A stretch of 12,419 nt of DNA, taken from NCBI GenBank assembly GCA_902489215.1, contig CABTZE010000049.1:1-12419 (forward strand), given 5' to 3'. Under the pieces are notes generated by a model that searched no databases, was not told where the DNA came from, and was given only the letters and a program-made list of their open reading frames with translations. Origin of the DNA: an uncultured Brevibacterium sp. Its GTDB lineage: Bacteria > Actinomycetota > Actinomycetes > Actinomycetales > Brevibacteriaceae. Numbering within the stretch: the first letter of the stretch is position 1; each line of letters begins with the position of its first letter. Below, piece after piece: positions 1 through 5,772 of the stretch. A program made the position numbers and the translations under genes.

Positions 1-285
1 GAAGGTGCTCATGGCGTTCTCCCACTGGTCAAGCGCGAGAATCAGGTAGAAGCCCACAACGGTGACAAGGCCCAGGCGCCACGAGGCGGCAGCCCATGCA
101 ATCGCTGCGAACACCAGGATCATGATGAACGGGTGCGGTGTTGCCAGGACCCAGTTCAGTCCCGAGTACATGCTCGACAACACCGTGGTGATGCCGGAGA
201 GCAGCCAGTCGAAATGAGTCTGGAACCAGATGAGGAACGTGTCGACCCAGTCGCCGAGCGGCAGGTGAGGTTCAAGCGGGTTCAT
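1..285 (-). CDS. proW: Osmoprotectant ABC transporter permease, N-terminal part (ProW/OpuAB type), cut by window edge
   Basis: This is the first 95 codons of the membrane subunit of a glycine betaine/proline-type ABC importer; the rest lies left of the window. The visible protein starts MNPLEPHLPLGDWVDTFL and has a short amphipathic N-terminus, then two hydrophobic stretches around residues 50-65 and 70-85. The segment AIAWAAASWRLGLVTVV followed by W..AM.T resembles the corresponding part of E. coli ProW (AIAWQISGVGMGV...W.QAM.T, from memory). The start is an ATG two bases after the TGA of the ATPase gene. An AAAGGA Shine-Dalgarno sequence sits nine bases upstream, inside the end of that gene, so translation is probably coupled. 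The conserved EAA loop of the permease is not in view. The family assignment is firm; substrate choice among betaine, proline and choline cannot be read from this fragment. Confidence 0.85.
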   Translation of the reverse strand, partial: MNPLEPHLPLGDWVDTFLIWFQTHFDWLLSGITTVLSSMYSGLNWVLATPHPFIMILVFAAIAWAAASWRLGLVTVVGFYLILALDQWENAMSTF

Positions 286-287
286 GC

Positions 288-1595
288 TCACGCGTCCTTT
301 CCGGTTGTGGTGTCAGCGGCATCGTCATCGTTCGGCTCCGGCTGCAGTTCCTCTTCAGGCTCTTGTTGCAGCTGCGGGTCCGGGACCGTCGATACCGCGG
401 GGAGTTCGCCCGTGGTCGTGGACTCGGTGCCCATGGCCTGCAGGAGCTTGACTCGCGGAACAACACCCAAGAGCTTCCCTGCCTCGTCGATGACGCACAG
501 CGGCACCGGGGCTTCAGCCGACGGCGCGAAGAGGTCCGCTATCTGCGCATCCGGCGGACACGTGAGGATGTTTTTGGTGTAGATGATGTTGTCCAGGGTG
601 CGCTCGCCGCGTTTGGCCGCAACCACTGCGTCTTCGTCGGTGACGAGCCCCAGCAGCTTGCCGCTGCGGTCGGTGACGAGGACGGCGGACTCCTGCGTGT
701 TCTGCATTTCCCGGATGGCGACGTTCGGTCCCACGGTGTTGTGGATGACGTTCGTGGGCGGGCGCATGACCGACTGTGCGGTGTAGACGCGAGAACGGTC
801 GACGTCCTGAATGAATGACGCGACGTAGTCGTCGGCCGGGTTGGTCAGAATGTCTTCGGCCGTTCCGATCTGGGCGATCCGACCGTTGCGCATAACGGCG
901 ATCCGGTCGCCCAGGTACATGGCCTCATTGAGGTCGTGGGTGATGAAGATGATCGTCTTCTTCAGCGTGTGCTGGAGTTCGGCCAGCTGCTGCTGCATTT
1001 CGCGACGGATGAGCGGGTCGAGAGCCGAGAACGCTTCGTCCATCAGCAGGATGTCGGTCTCTGCGGCCAGGGCGCGGGCTAGGCCGACGCGCTGCTGCAT
1101 ACCACCGGACAGTTCGGACGGGTACTTGTCCTCCCAGCCCTTCAGTCCGACGATCTCAAGCCATTCGTCTGCCTTCTTCAGGCGCTCCGCCTTGTCCATT
1201 CCCTGCAGCTCAAGTGAGTAGGCCGCATTTTCACGCACTGTGTGGTGCGGCATGAGAGCGAAGTGCTGGAAGACCATCGAAATGTGGTCGCGGCGAACTG
1301 CGCGCAGTTCGGTGGCGTTCATCTTCGAGATGTCTTTCCCGGCAATCTCGACAGACCCCGCGCTGGTGCTCCACAGTCCGTTGAGGGTGCGGATGAGGGT
1401 CGACTTGCCGGACCCGGAAAGGCCCATGACGACGAAGATCTCACCGCGTTCGACTTCGAAGCTCGCGTCGATGACGGCTGCGGTTCCCAATTCGCGCAGG
1501 TCGTCGCGGTCTTCGCCGTTTTCAATGCGGCGAATGACTTCTTTTTCGTTTTGGCCAAAGACTTTGTAGACGTGCGATGCACGGACTAATGCCAC
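288..1595 (-). CDS. proV: Osmoprotectant ABC transporter ATP-binding protein with tandem CBS domains (ProV/OpuAA type)
   Basis: This is the ATPase that drives uptake of compatible solutes such as glycine betaine, acting on the cytoplasmic face with the downstream ProW-type permease. From a GTG start at 1595 the protein has 435 residues. It begins MALVRASHVYKVFG, has the ProV-type N-terminal extension, then Walker A GLSGSGKST (about 58-66), Q-loop VFQHFALMPH (about 108-117), signature LSGGMQQR (about 162), Walker B ILLMDEAFSALDP (about 182) and H-loop ITHD (about 220). Two CBS domains follow at about 273-328 and 338-388. The last 47 residues form a low-complexity tail with 13 acidic residues and one lysine. 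The GTG start is preferred because GGAAGGTGG lies just upstream and ProV homologues begin near the LYKIFG-like motif. An in-frame GTG at 1706 would add 37 unlike residues. In OpuA, CBS domains and an anionic tail sense ionic strength; that role here is inferred. Confidence 0.93.
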   Translation of the reverse strand: MALVRASHVYKVFGQNEKEVIRRIENGEDRDDLRELGTAAVIDASFEVERGEIFVVMGLSGSGKSTLIRTLNGLWSTSAGSVEIAGKDISKMNATELRAVRRDHISMVFQHFALMPHHTVRENAAYSLELQGMDKAERLKKADEWLEIVGLKGWEDKYPSELSGGMQQRVGLARALAAETDILLMDEAFSALDPLIRREMQQQLAELQHTLKKTIIFITHDLNEAMYLGDRIAVMRNGRIAQIGTAEDILTNPADDYVASFIQDVDRSRVYTAQSVMRPPTNVIHNTVGPNVAIREMQNTQESAVLVTDRSGKLLGLVTDEDAVVAAKRGERTLDNIIYTKNILTCPPDAQIADLFAPSAEAPVPLCVIDEAGKLLGVVPRVKLLQAMGTESTTTGELPAVSTVPDPQLQQEPEEELQPEPNDDDAADTTTGKDA

Positions 1596-1729
1596 TGCGT
1601 GGCCACCTTCCGTTTGAGGGTGCACATCCGCGCCGGGTGGCGCGGGAATTGCTTCCGGCGGCCGAAAAACGGGACAGCGCCGGTAATCCACCTTAAACAC
1701 AGGCACCTTTCAGGCGGGACCAAGGGATG

Positions 1730-1780
1730 GGTCAGACTCGGCGGGCTTTCTGGGCAAAACCTCAAACACCCCGTCTGACC
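1730..1780. repeat. Perfect 8-bp inverted repeat GGTCAGAC / GTCTGACC
   Basis: GGTCAGAC at 1730-1737 and GTCTGACC at 1773-1780 are exact inverse complements separated by 35 bases. They lie about 135 bases upstream of the chosen proV start, where a regulator of the transporter could bind. The centre-to-centre distance is 43 bp, near four helical turns. It may also be coincidence, since an 8-bp match over this distance is not rare. Confidence 0.35.
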
Positions 1781-1945
1781 AGGGGTTTTGCTTATTTTTT
1801 GTTGTTATTGAAACGTTACGGCAAGTTCTGGACACAGTTGGAAGAACTGTCGCTTGAAAGCTGCGTGAATGGCAGGGGGCTCCACGATGAAGCGCTCCGC
1901 GGCCGGCTGTATTCGGGCGGTCTCACCGTGCTTTCCTGCGCTCGA

Positions 1946-1951
1946 TACAAT
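1946..1951 (+). promoter_or_regulatory. -10 element TACAAT for a leaderless start at 1958
   Basis: TACAAT ends six bases before the ATG at 1958, placing the expected transcription start on or next to the A of the ATG. There is no Shine-Dalgarno sequence in the preceding 20 bases (CTTTCCTGCGCTCGATACAA). This geometry is the usual mark of a leaderless gene in Actinomycetota. No good -35 hexamer is visible about 17 bases upstream. Confidence 0.6.
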
Positions 1952-1957
1952 GCCGGC

Positions 1958-2593
1958 ATGACTGCCGAACAGAAGAACCACATGCGGCGTGCCCGCATGC
2001 TCCGCGGATGTGCCGCGGCATTCTTTTCGGTGTTCGTCGGCCTGGTTTTCCACACCGGGGCCGGCGGTGCAGCTTCTATCGCGGCGTGCCTTTTCGCCTT
2101 TCTTGTGGCCGCATGGCTGGGCATAGTCCTTTCGGCGCTCCGCCTGCGCATCGTCTCCGTAGTCGCGGTCGTTGCCGCAGGGCAGTGGCTGCTGCACGTC
2201 TTCATGACCTTCGCCTCGGCTGCCTCACCGGCACCGCGCGGCTCAGGGTCCCTGTTGGAGACCTCTGTCCACGCGCTCTGTATGGGGCTTGTTTCTCCCG
2301 GTGCGGGAACCGCCGCACCCTCCGCCGTCAGCCACGCGGACTATTCCGGACCGTTGATGTTGGCGGCACACGCTGCTGCCGTTGTCCTCACGGCCGGCTA
2401 CGTGCTCTTCGGCGAACGGGCTCTCGAGGCGGTGCTCACCGAAATCGTGGGCCCGCTTGTCTTCGTCTTTCTGGCCGGTGTGCTGCCGCGGGTTCGCCGT
2501 GTTCAGCGCCCCGGTGTGTTCCGCACCCGCAGTGTCGGCGCCTCGCAAGCTTTCAGCGCGGTGTCGCTTCGCGGCCCTCCCGCTTTCGTCTGA
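1958..2593 (+). CDS. Polytopic membrane protein, first gene of a PCuAC-DyP cassette
   Basis: A 211-residue hydrophobic protein with about four or five membrane segments: roughly residues 18-34, 36-60, 63-86, 130-152 and 160-177, followed by a basic, presumably cytoplasmic tail (RVRRVQRPGVFRTRS). Two features recall a small actinobacterial membrane family often found near copper genes: a Q-x3-H motif in a helix (GQWLLH, about 76-80) and a M-x3-H motif (LMLAAH, about 134-138). These histidines and methionine could bind a metal. That family resemblance is from memory and weak. The ATG at 1958 is chosen over the upstream open frame because a TACAAT -10 element ends six bases before it and the residues before it look non-coding. 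The next gene starts 151 bases downstream on the same strand. A role in copper handling is inferred from context only. Confidence 0.7.
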   Translation: MTAEQKNHMRRARMLRGCAAAFFSVFVGLVFHTGAGGAASIAACLFAFLVAAWLGIVLSALRLRIVSVVAVVAAGQWLLHVFMTFASAASPAPRGSGSLLETSVHALCMGLVSPGAGTAAPSAVSHADYSGPLMLAAHAAAVVLTAGYVLFGERALEAVLTEIVGPLVFVFLAGVLPRVRRVQRPGVFRTRSVGASQAFSAVSLRGPPAFV

Positions 2594-2627
2594 CGAACAC
2601 CGGCTCTGTGTCGAGAACCCTCACCCT

Positions 2628-2649
2628 GTCTGCGCAAGGAATCGCAGAC
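2628..2649. repeat. Inverted repeat GTCTGCG-N8-CGCAGAC between membrane-protein and PCuAC genes
   Basis: Two perfect 7-base arms surround an 8-base centre, 35 bases after the upstream stop codon and about 95 bases before the PCuAC start. There is no T-run after it, so it is a poor intrinsic terminator. It could be an operator for the copper chaperone gene or an mRNA hairpin between cistrons. Confidence 0.4.
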
Positions 2650-2716
2650 GGGCTTACCCATCATCTTCTGCGGCCGCATGCCGCATTCCCCGGGGTGCAA
2701 AGCCCCCCTGTTGTGT

Positions 2717-2730
2717 ACCCGTAAGCGGGT
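2717..2730 (+). other. Small hairpin ACCCG-TAAG-CGGGT just before the PCuAC ribosome binding site
   Basis: A perfect 5-bp stem with a four-base loop ends three bases before the GAAAGGA ribosome binding site of the PCuAC gene. It would leave the Shine-Dalgarno sequence free, so a stabilising or spacing role is more likely than occlusion. Confidence 0.35.
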
Positions 2731-2744
2731 GCGAAAGGACAACC

Positions 2745-3299
2745 ATGAAACTCCGCAAGACCCTTATGGCCGCTCTTGCCGCTGCAACCCTGACTCTGGC
2801 CGGCTGCGGTGGGGGCGGTACTGCCACGACCGCCGCTGATGCGCTCAAGGTTGACGAACCGTGGGCAAAGGCCGTGTCCAAGGAAAAGGGCATGACCGGT
2901 GTCTTCGCAACGATTGAGAACGAAGGCAAAGAAACCATCACCATCACCGGCGCTGAATCCGACGTCGCTGGAAAAGTTGAACTGCACGAAACCACCGGCG
3001 ACGGCAAGGGCGGCATGAGCATGAAGGAAAAGGAAGGCGGCTTTGAGCTGGCTGCCGGTGACAAGCTCGAGCTCAAGCCGGGCGGCGACCACATCATGCT
3101 CATGGACCTGAAGAACGACATCGAGCCCGGTGAAGAAGTCGAGATCACCGTCAAGACATCGGCTGGAGACTTCGACCTGACCGCTCCGGCCCGTGAATTC
3201 ACCGGTGCTAAGGAAGAGTACGCACCGGATGACCACGACCACGGTGACATGGACCATGGTGACCACGACCACGAAGAACACGGCGACGACAAGAAGTAA
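2745..3299 (+). CDS. Lipoprotein copper chaperone of the PCuAC family (DUF461) with His-rich tail
   Basis: A 184-residue exported copper(I)-binding protein. PCuAC proteins carry copper outside the cytoplasmic membrane, typically to the CuA site of cytochrome oxidase with Sco proteins. The N-terminus MKLRKTLMAALAAATL leads to a lipobox LAGC with Cys21, so the mature protein should be lipid-anchored. The cupredoxin-like domain spans about residues 35-150 and keeps the family ligands: His81 (VELHE), Met91/Met93 (GGMSM), His116 and Met118 in GGDHIMLM. The His-Met spacing is about one residue longer than in the usual motif. Residues 163-184 form a tail rich in His, Asp and Glu (HDHGDMDHGDHDHEEH), a likely second metal-binding patch. 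The ATG has AAAGGA about five bases upstream. The stop is two bases before the DyP start, so the two genes are surely one transcript. The long upstream open frame is not coding for this protein. Confidence 0.92.
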   Translation: MKLRKTLMAALAAATLTLAGCGGGGTATTAADALKVDEPWAKAVSKEKGMTGVFATIENEGKETITITGAESDVAGKVELHETTGDGKGGMSMKEKEGGFELAAGDKLELKPGGDHIMLMDLKNDIEPGEEVEITVKTSAGDFDLTAPAREFTGAKEEYAPDDHDHGDMDHGDHDHEEHGDDKK

Positions 3300-3301
3300 A
3301 A

Positions 3302-4624
3302 ATGACTGAGATCTCCAGACGCAGACTCCTTGGTGCTTCGGGCATCGGGGCCGGCGCTGGACTCGCAGCGGGAATCGGCGGCACCTATGGCGTCATGGGT
3401 GCCGCCGCCCGCGGCGGCGAAGACAGCGCAGGCTATTCCGGCAAACAGAGCGTGCCGTTCTACGGCAAGCACCAAGCCGGAGTGGAAACACCGCCGCAGG
3501 CGCACGCCGTTTTCCTGGCCGTCGAACTGAAAGACCACGTTGATGCGGCCGCTATGCGCAGGTGGCTGCGAATCCTCAGCGACGACGCCGCCGCACTCAC
3601 ACAGGGCAGGGCGCCGCTGGCGGACACGGAACCCGAAATGACCGCCCAGCCGGCATCGCTGACGGTGACCTTCGGCTTCGGTCGAAAGGTTGTCGAACTT
3701 GCTGGTGCTGACAAGGTGCCGGCGTGGCTCAAACCGCTGCCGGACTACCCGATAGACCGTCTGCGCCCCGAACTGTGCGGCGGCGATCTGCTCATGCAGA
3801 TCTGCTCTGATGACCCGCTGACCCTGGCCCACGCATCGCGAATGCTCATGAAGGATTCACGCGCGTTCTCAGAAATCGCCTGGGCCAAGGAGTCATTCCG
3901 CCGGGCTTACGGCACCGACCCGAAGGGCACCACGGTGCGCAACCCGTTCGGCCAGGTGGACGGAACCGTCAACCCCGAAATCGACACCGATGACTTCGCC
4001 GCCCTCGTGTGGGGTGATCCGAACGCGCCCTCAAGGCCTGGCGCCTCGGGCCGGAAGAAAGTTAAGTCACCGCGCGGAAAAGCGCCCGCGGACCTGGGTT
4101 CGGCCCACCCCGACTGGATGGCCGGCGGTACAACCCTCGTTTTGCGCGACATCGCGATGGACCTCGAAAGCTGGGATCTGGCAGACGAACCGGCCCGCGA
4201 CTTCTCCGTGGGCCGCCGCATGAAAGACGGCTCCCCGCTCACGGGTGAACACGAACACGACATCCCGGACCTCGAAGCCGTTGGCAGCGATGGCTTCAAG
4301 AAGATCTCTCCGGCCAGCCACGTGGCGCGTTCGCGCAACGACAAAAAGCCCGAAGAGCAGATCTTCCGGCGCGTCTACTCTTACCAGTCGCTGACCAAGG
4401 GCCCCATCCGGGACGACGTTGAAGGAGTCCGGCAGATCAACGATGCGGGGCTTATGTTCGCGAGCTTCCAGGCAGACATCGAACGGCAGTACAAGCCGAT
4501 CCAGCAGCGCCTAGCAGAGGGTGACCTCCTCAACGAGTGGACGTTCCCGATCGGCTCGACCGTGTGGGCGATTCCACCCGGAGCATCCGAGGGCGGATAC
4601 ATCGGTGAGACTCTGTTCGGATGA
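3302..4624 (+). CDS. Tat-exported DyP-type heme peroxidase (EfeB/DtpA-like)
   Basis: A 440-residue dye-decolorising peroxidase that uses heme and peroxide to oxidise substrates outside the cytoplasm. The N-terminus has a twin-arginine signal (SRRRLLGASG, then a hydrophobic segment to about residue 35). The hallmark GxxDG appears as GQVDG at 217-221, giving the distal Asp220. The proximal heme ligand is probably His340 in ISPASHVARSR. The distal arginine lies in FRRVYSYQS (356-357), and the C-terminal NEWTFPIGSTVWAIPPG is typical. Residues about 241-266 form a lysine-, serine- and proline-rich insert before WMAGGTTLVLRDIAM, longer than I expect for the family. It starts two bases after the PCuAC stop with only a weak purine-rich sequence before it, which suggests translational coupling. 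In Streptomyces the DyP DtpA is linked to the PCuAC-like ECuC and Sco in copper delivery; EfeB of the iron system EfeUOB is the alternative, but no efeU or efeO is here. Confidence 0.93.
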   Translation: MTEISRRRLLGASGIGAGAGLAAGIGGTYGVMGAAARGGEDSAGYSGKQSVPFYGKHQAGVETPPQAHAVFLAVELKDHVDAAAMRRWLRILSDDAAALTQGRAPLADTEPEMTAQPASLTVTFGFGRKVVELAGADKVPAWLKPLPDYPIDRLRPELCGGDLLMQICSDDPLTLAHASRMLMKDSRAFSEIAWAKESFRRAYGTDPKGTTVRNPFGQVDGTVNPEIDTDDFAALVWGDPNAPSRPGASGRKKVKSPRGKAPADLGSAHPDWMAGGTTLVLRDIAMDLESWDLADEPARDFSVGRRMKDGSPLTGEHEHDIPDLEAVGSDGFKKISPASHVARSRNDKKPEEQIFRRVYSYQSLTKGPIRDDVEGVRQINDAGLMFASFQADIERQYKPIQQRLAEGDLLNEWTFPIGSTVWAIPPGASEGGYIGETLFG

Positions 4625-4629
4625 TTGCC

Positions 4630-4635
4630 TAAGCT
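4630..4635 (+). promoter_or_regulatory. -10 element TAAGCT for a leaderless aroD start
   Basis: TAAGCT begins six bases after the DyP stop codon and ends six bases before the aroD ATG, so transcription is expected to begin at the ATG itself. A weak TGAGAC 18 bases upstream, inside the end of the DyP gene, could be the -35. The GGGGG just before the ATG is too close to act as a normal Shine-Dalgarno sequence. Confidence 0.5.
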
Positions 4636-4641
4636 GGGGGC

Positions 4642-5448
4642 ATGCTCAGCCTTCCGTTCATCGCCCGCACCCCGCAGAACATCAAACGGCCGAAGATCAT
4701 CGTGCCGTTTGCACCGCACACCCTTGAGGAAGCGCGGGCTGTGGGGGAGTGGGCGGCCCGCGCCCGCGAAGCCGGCGCAGATGCTTTGGAATGGCGCGTT
4801 GACGCACTTGCGGGCAGTGTTGATCTGCTCGATGCCGAAGGCCAGGCCCCTCGGGTGCTTGAGGAGGCCCAGACGGCTATTCAGGAACACCGCCTGCTTC
4901 CCGTGCTCATCACCGTGCGGACTGTCGCCGAGGGCGGGCAGGCTGATCTTGACGATGCCGCCTATGGGAAGGTCGTCTCGGGTCTCATCAGCCGCACTCA
5001 GCTGACCCCGCCGCTGGGCACACAGCCGCGCATTGCAGTTGATGTTGAAGTTGATCGCGAACCGGCAGCCCAGCTGTGCAGGCAAGCGGGAGAGCTCGGC
5101 GTGCCCGTTGTCGCCTCCCACCACGATTTCGACCGCACTCCGGACACCAGAGTTCTGCTTGCGAAGATCCGCGACATGCTCCTTCTAGGAGCGGATGTGG
5201 CGAAGATCGCCGTCATGCCGAATGAGCCGAGTGATGTTTCGCGGCTCCTCGAGGCATGCGCTTCTGCTGTCGAAGTGACCGAGGTGCCGGTCATCGCCAT
5301 CTCGATGGGTCCCCTGGGCAGGTCCACCAGGGTGTTCGGCGGTGACTTCGGCTCCGCTGCCACTTTCGCCCCACTGGGTGAGGATTCGACCGCACCCGGC
5401 CAGATTCCCGTCGAGAAGCTGCGTTCCGTGTGGACTGAGCTGTCCTGA
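4642..5448 (+). CDS. aroD: Type I 3-dehydroquinate dehydratase
   Basis: This enzyme converts 3-dehydroquinate to 3-dehydroshikimate in the shikimate pathway through a Schiff-base lysine (class I). The 268-residue protein is a cytoplasmic TIM barrel of about normal length. Visible active-site motifs: EWRVD with Glu50 and Arg52, TVRT with Arg93 followed by EGG, SHHDF with the catalytic His161, GADVAKIAVMP with the Schiff-base Lys188, STRVFGGDFGSAATFA with Arg230, and TAPGQI with Gln254. Thr250 stands where E. coli has a serine. The ATG at 4642 gives a normal N-terminus and fits a leaderless promoter. No other shikimate or quinate gene is nearby, so biosynthetic and catabolic roles cannot be told apart from context. 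The type I form is notable because the best-known actinobacterial enzymes (Mycobacterium, Streptomyces) are the unrelated type II. Confidence 0.95.
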   Translation: MLSLPFIARTPQNIKRPKIIVPFAPHTLEEARAVGEWAARAREAGADALEWRVDALAGSVDLLDAEGQAPRVLEEAQTAIQEHRLLPVLITVRTVAEGGQADLDDAAYGKVVSGLISRTQLTPPLGTQPRIAVDVEVDREPAAQLCRQAGELGVPVVASHHDFDRTPDTRVLLAKIRDMLLLGADVAKIAVMPNEPSDVSRLLEACASAVEVTEVPVIAISMGPLGRSTRVFGGDFGSAATFAPLGEDSTAPGQIPVEKLRSVWTELS

Positions 5449-5530
5449 CTATGCCCGCCGGCACCTCGGCAGGGGCCAGGTCAGGAGGCCTCGCCTCGGC
5501 ACACCCGCCAGGATCTGCGCCTTAGCCGCA

Positions 5531-5570
5531 AGAAAACTCCCGTTAGCAGCAGAAACTCCCGTCAGCAGGA
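5531..5570 (+). repeat. Tandem 19/20-base direct repeat forming alternative terminator arms
   Basis: Two adjacent copies, 5531-5550 and 5551-5570, share the core AAACTCCCGT(T/C)AGCAG. The first has one extra A and a T where the second has C. Both copies can pair with the single inverse copy at 5573-5592. Confidence 0.85.
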
Positions 5571-5597
5571 CGGCTAACGGGAGTTTCTGTTGTTTTC
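5534..5597 (+). terminator. Composite intrinsic terminator of aroD with two competing hairpins
   Basis: The 3' arm 5573-5592 (GCTAACGGGAGTTTCTGTTG) has two possible partners. Hairpin A pairs 5547-5562 with 5577-5592 (16 positions, one G-U), then one C/A mismatch, three more pairs and a six-base loop. Hairpin B pairs 5534-5547 with 5573-5586 (14 perfect pairs) around a 25-base loop. The T-rich 5590-5596 follows in the plus direction. On the minus strand hairpin B is followed by TTTTCTT, so the element may stop transcription from both sides. It begins 85 bases after the aroD stop. Confidence 0.8.
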
Positions 5598-5718
5598 GGG
5601 TGTCTGGACGCAGAGAGGGCCGAGGCGAAAAGCGGCTGGGGTGCCGAGGCTGAGGTGCCGTGGCCCGAGAGGCGGCTGTTGGCCGGCTGATTCTCGAAAT
5701 GCCTGGGTGCGGACAACG

Positions 5719-5755
5719 TGAAGGGGCACCGCCGAAAATCGGCGGCGCCCCTTCA
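5719..5755 (-). terminator. GC-rich hairpin after etfD
   Basis: A long stem pairs TGAAGGGGC with GCCCCTTCA, has one A/C mismatch, then pairs CCGCCGA with TCGGCGG around a three-base loop. It lies 17 bases past the etfD stop on the minus strand. The bases after it (CGTTGTCC) form only a weak U-tract, so it may act mainly as a 3'-end stabiliser or inefficient terminator, backed up by the hairpin at 5534-5597. Confidence 0.7.
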
Positions 5756-5772
5756 GGCATTAGTCAGTCGGA

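Larger units (their letters stand above)
1596..1957. other. Non-coding region between divergent proV and membrane-protein gene
   Basis: This 362-base stretch separates two divergently read genes. It is open in one plus frame from 1727, but the translation there has no recognisable pattern, so I treat it as non-coding. It must hold the promoter of the proVW transporter on the minus strand; I see no convincing -35/-10 pair for it. It contains an 8-bp inverted repeat at 1730-1780, an AT-rich run at 1786-1806, a small dyad ACAGTT-N5-AACTGT at 1834-1850, and at its right end the -10 element of the plus-strand gene. Confidence 0.6.
5449..5772. other. Non-coding convergent region between aroD and etfD
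   Basis: This 324-base stretch lies between two genes read toward each other. It carries the composite hairpin region at 5531-5597 and a second strong hairpin at 5719-5755. The interval 5598-5718 is G-rich, with the loose repeat GTGCCGAGG / GAGGTGCCG around 5641-5660, but shows no credible gene. Confidence 0.6.

Noticed and set aside
1596..1706. Upstream GTG start at 1706 for the ProV-like ATPase
   Set aside because: The added 37 residues (Pro-rich, unlike ProV) have no family match, while the GTG at 1595 has a purine-rich ribosome site and gives the usual N-terminus.
1755..1806. CCCC...GGGG stem followed by a T-rich run, as a terminator
   Set aside because: Only four consecutive pairs form around a nine-base loop, and no gene ends into it on the plus strand.
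2382..2744. Long upstream extension of the PCuAC frame beginning at 2382
   Set aside because: It would overlap the membrane-protein gene and bury the signal peptide; the ATG at 2745 has a good ribosome site and a canonical lipoprotein signal.
2654..3832. Minus-strand open frame (392 codons) opposite the PCuAC and DyP genes
   Set aside because: It covers two well-recognised genes on the other strand, and its sequence is low-complexity Ser/Pro/Ala with no family pattern.
5531..5592. Short repeats as a CRISPR remnant
   Set aside because: The copies are directly adjacent without spacers and the third is inverted; the layout is that of a terminator, and no cas gene is nearby.
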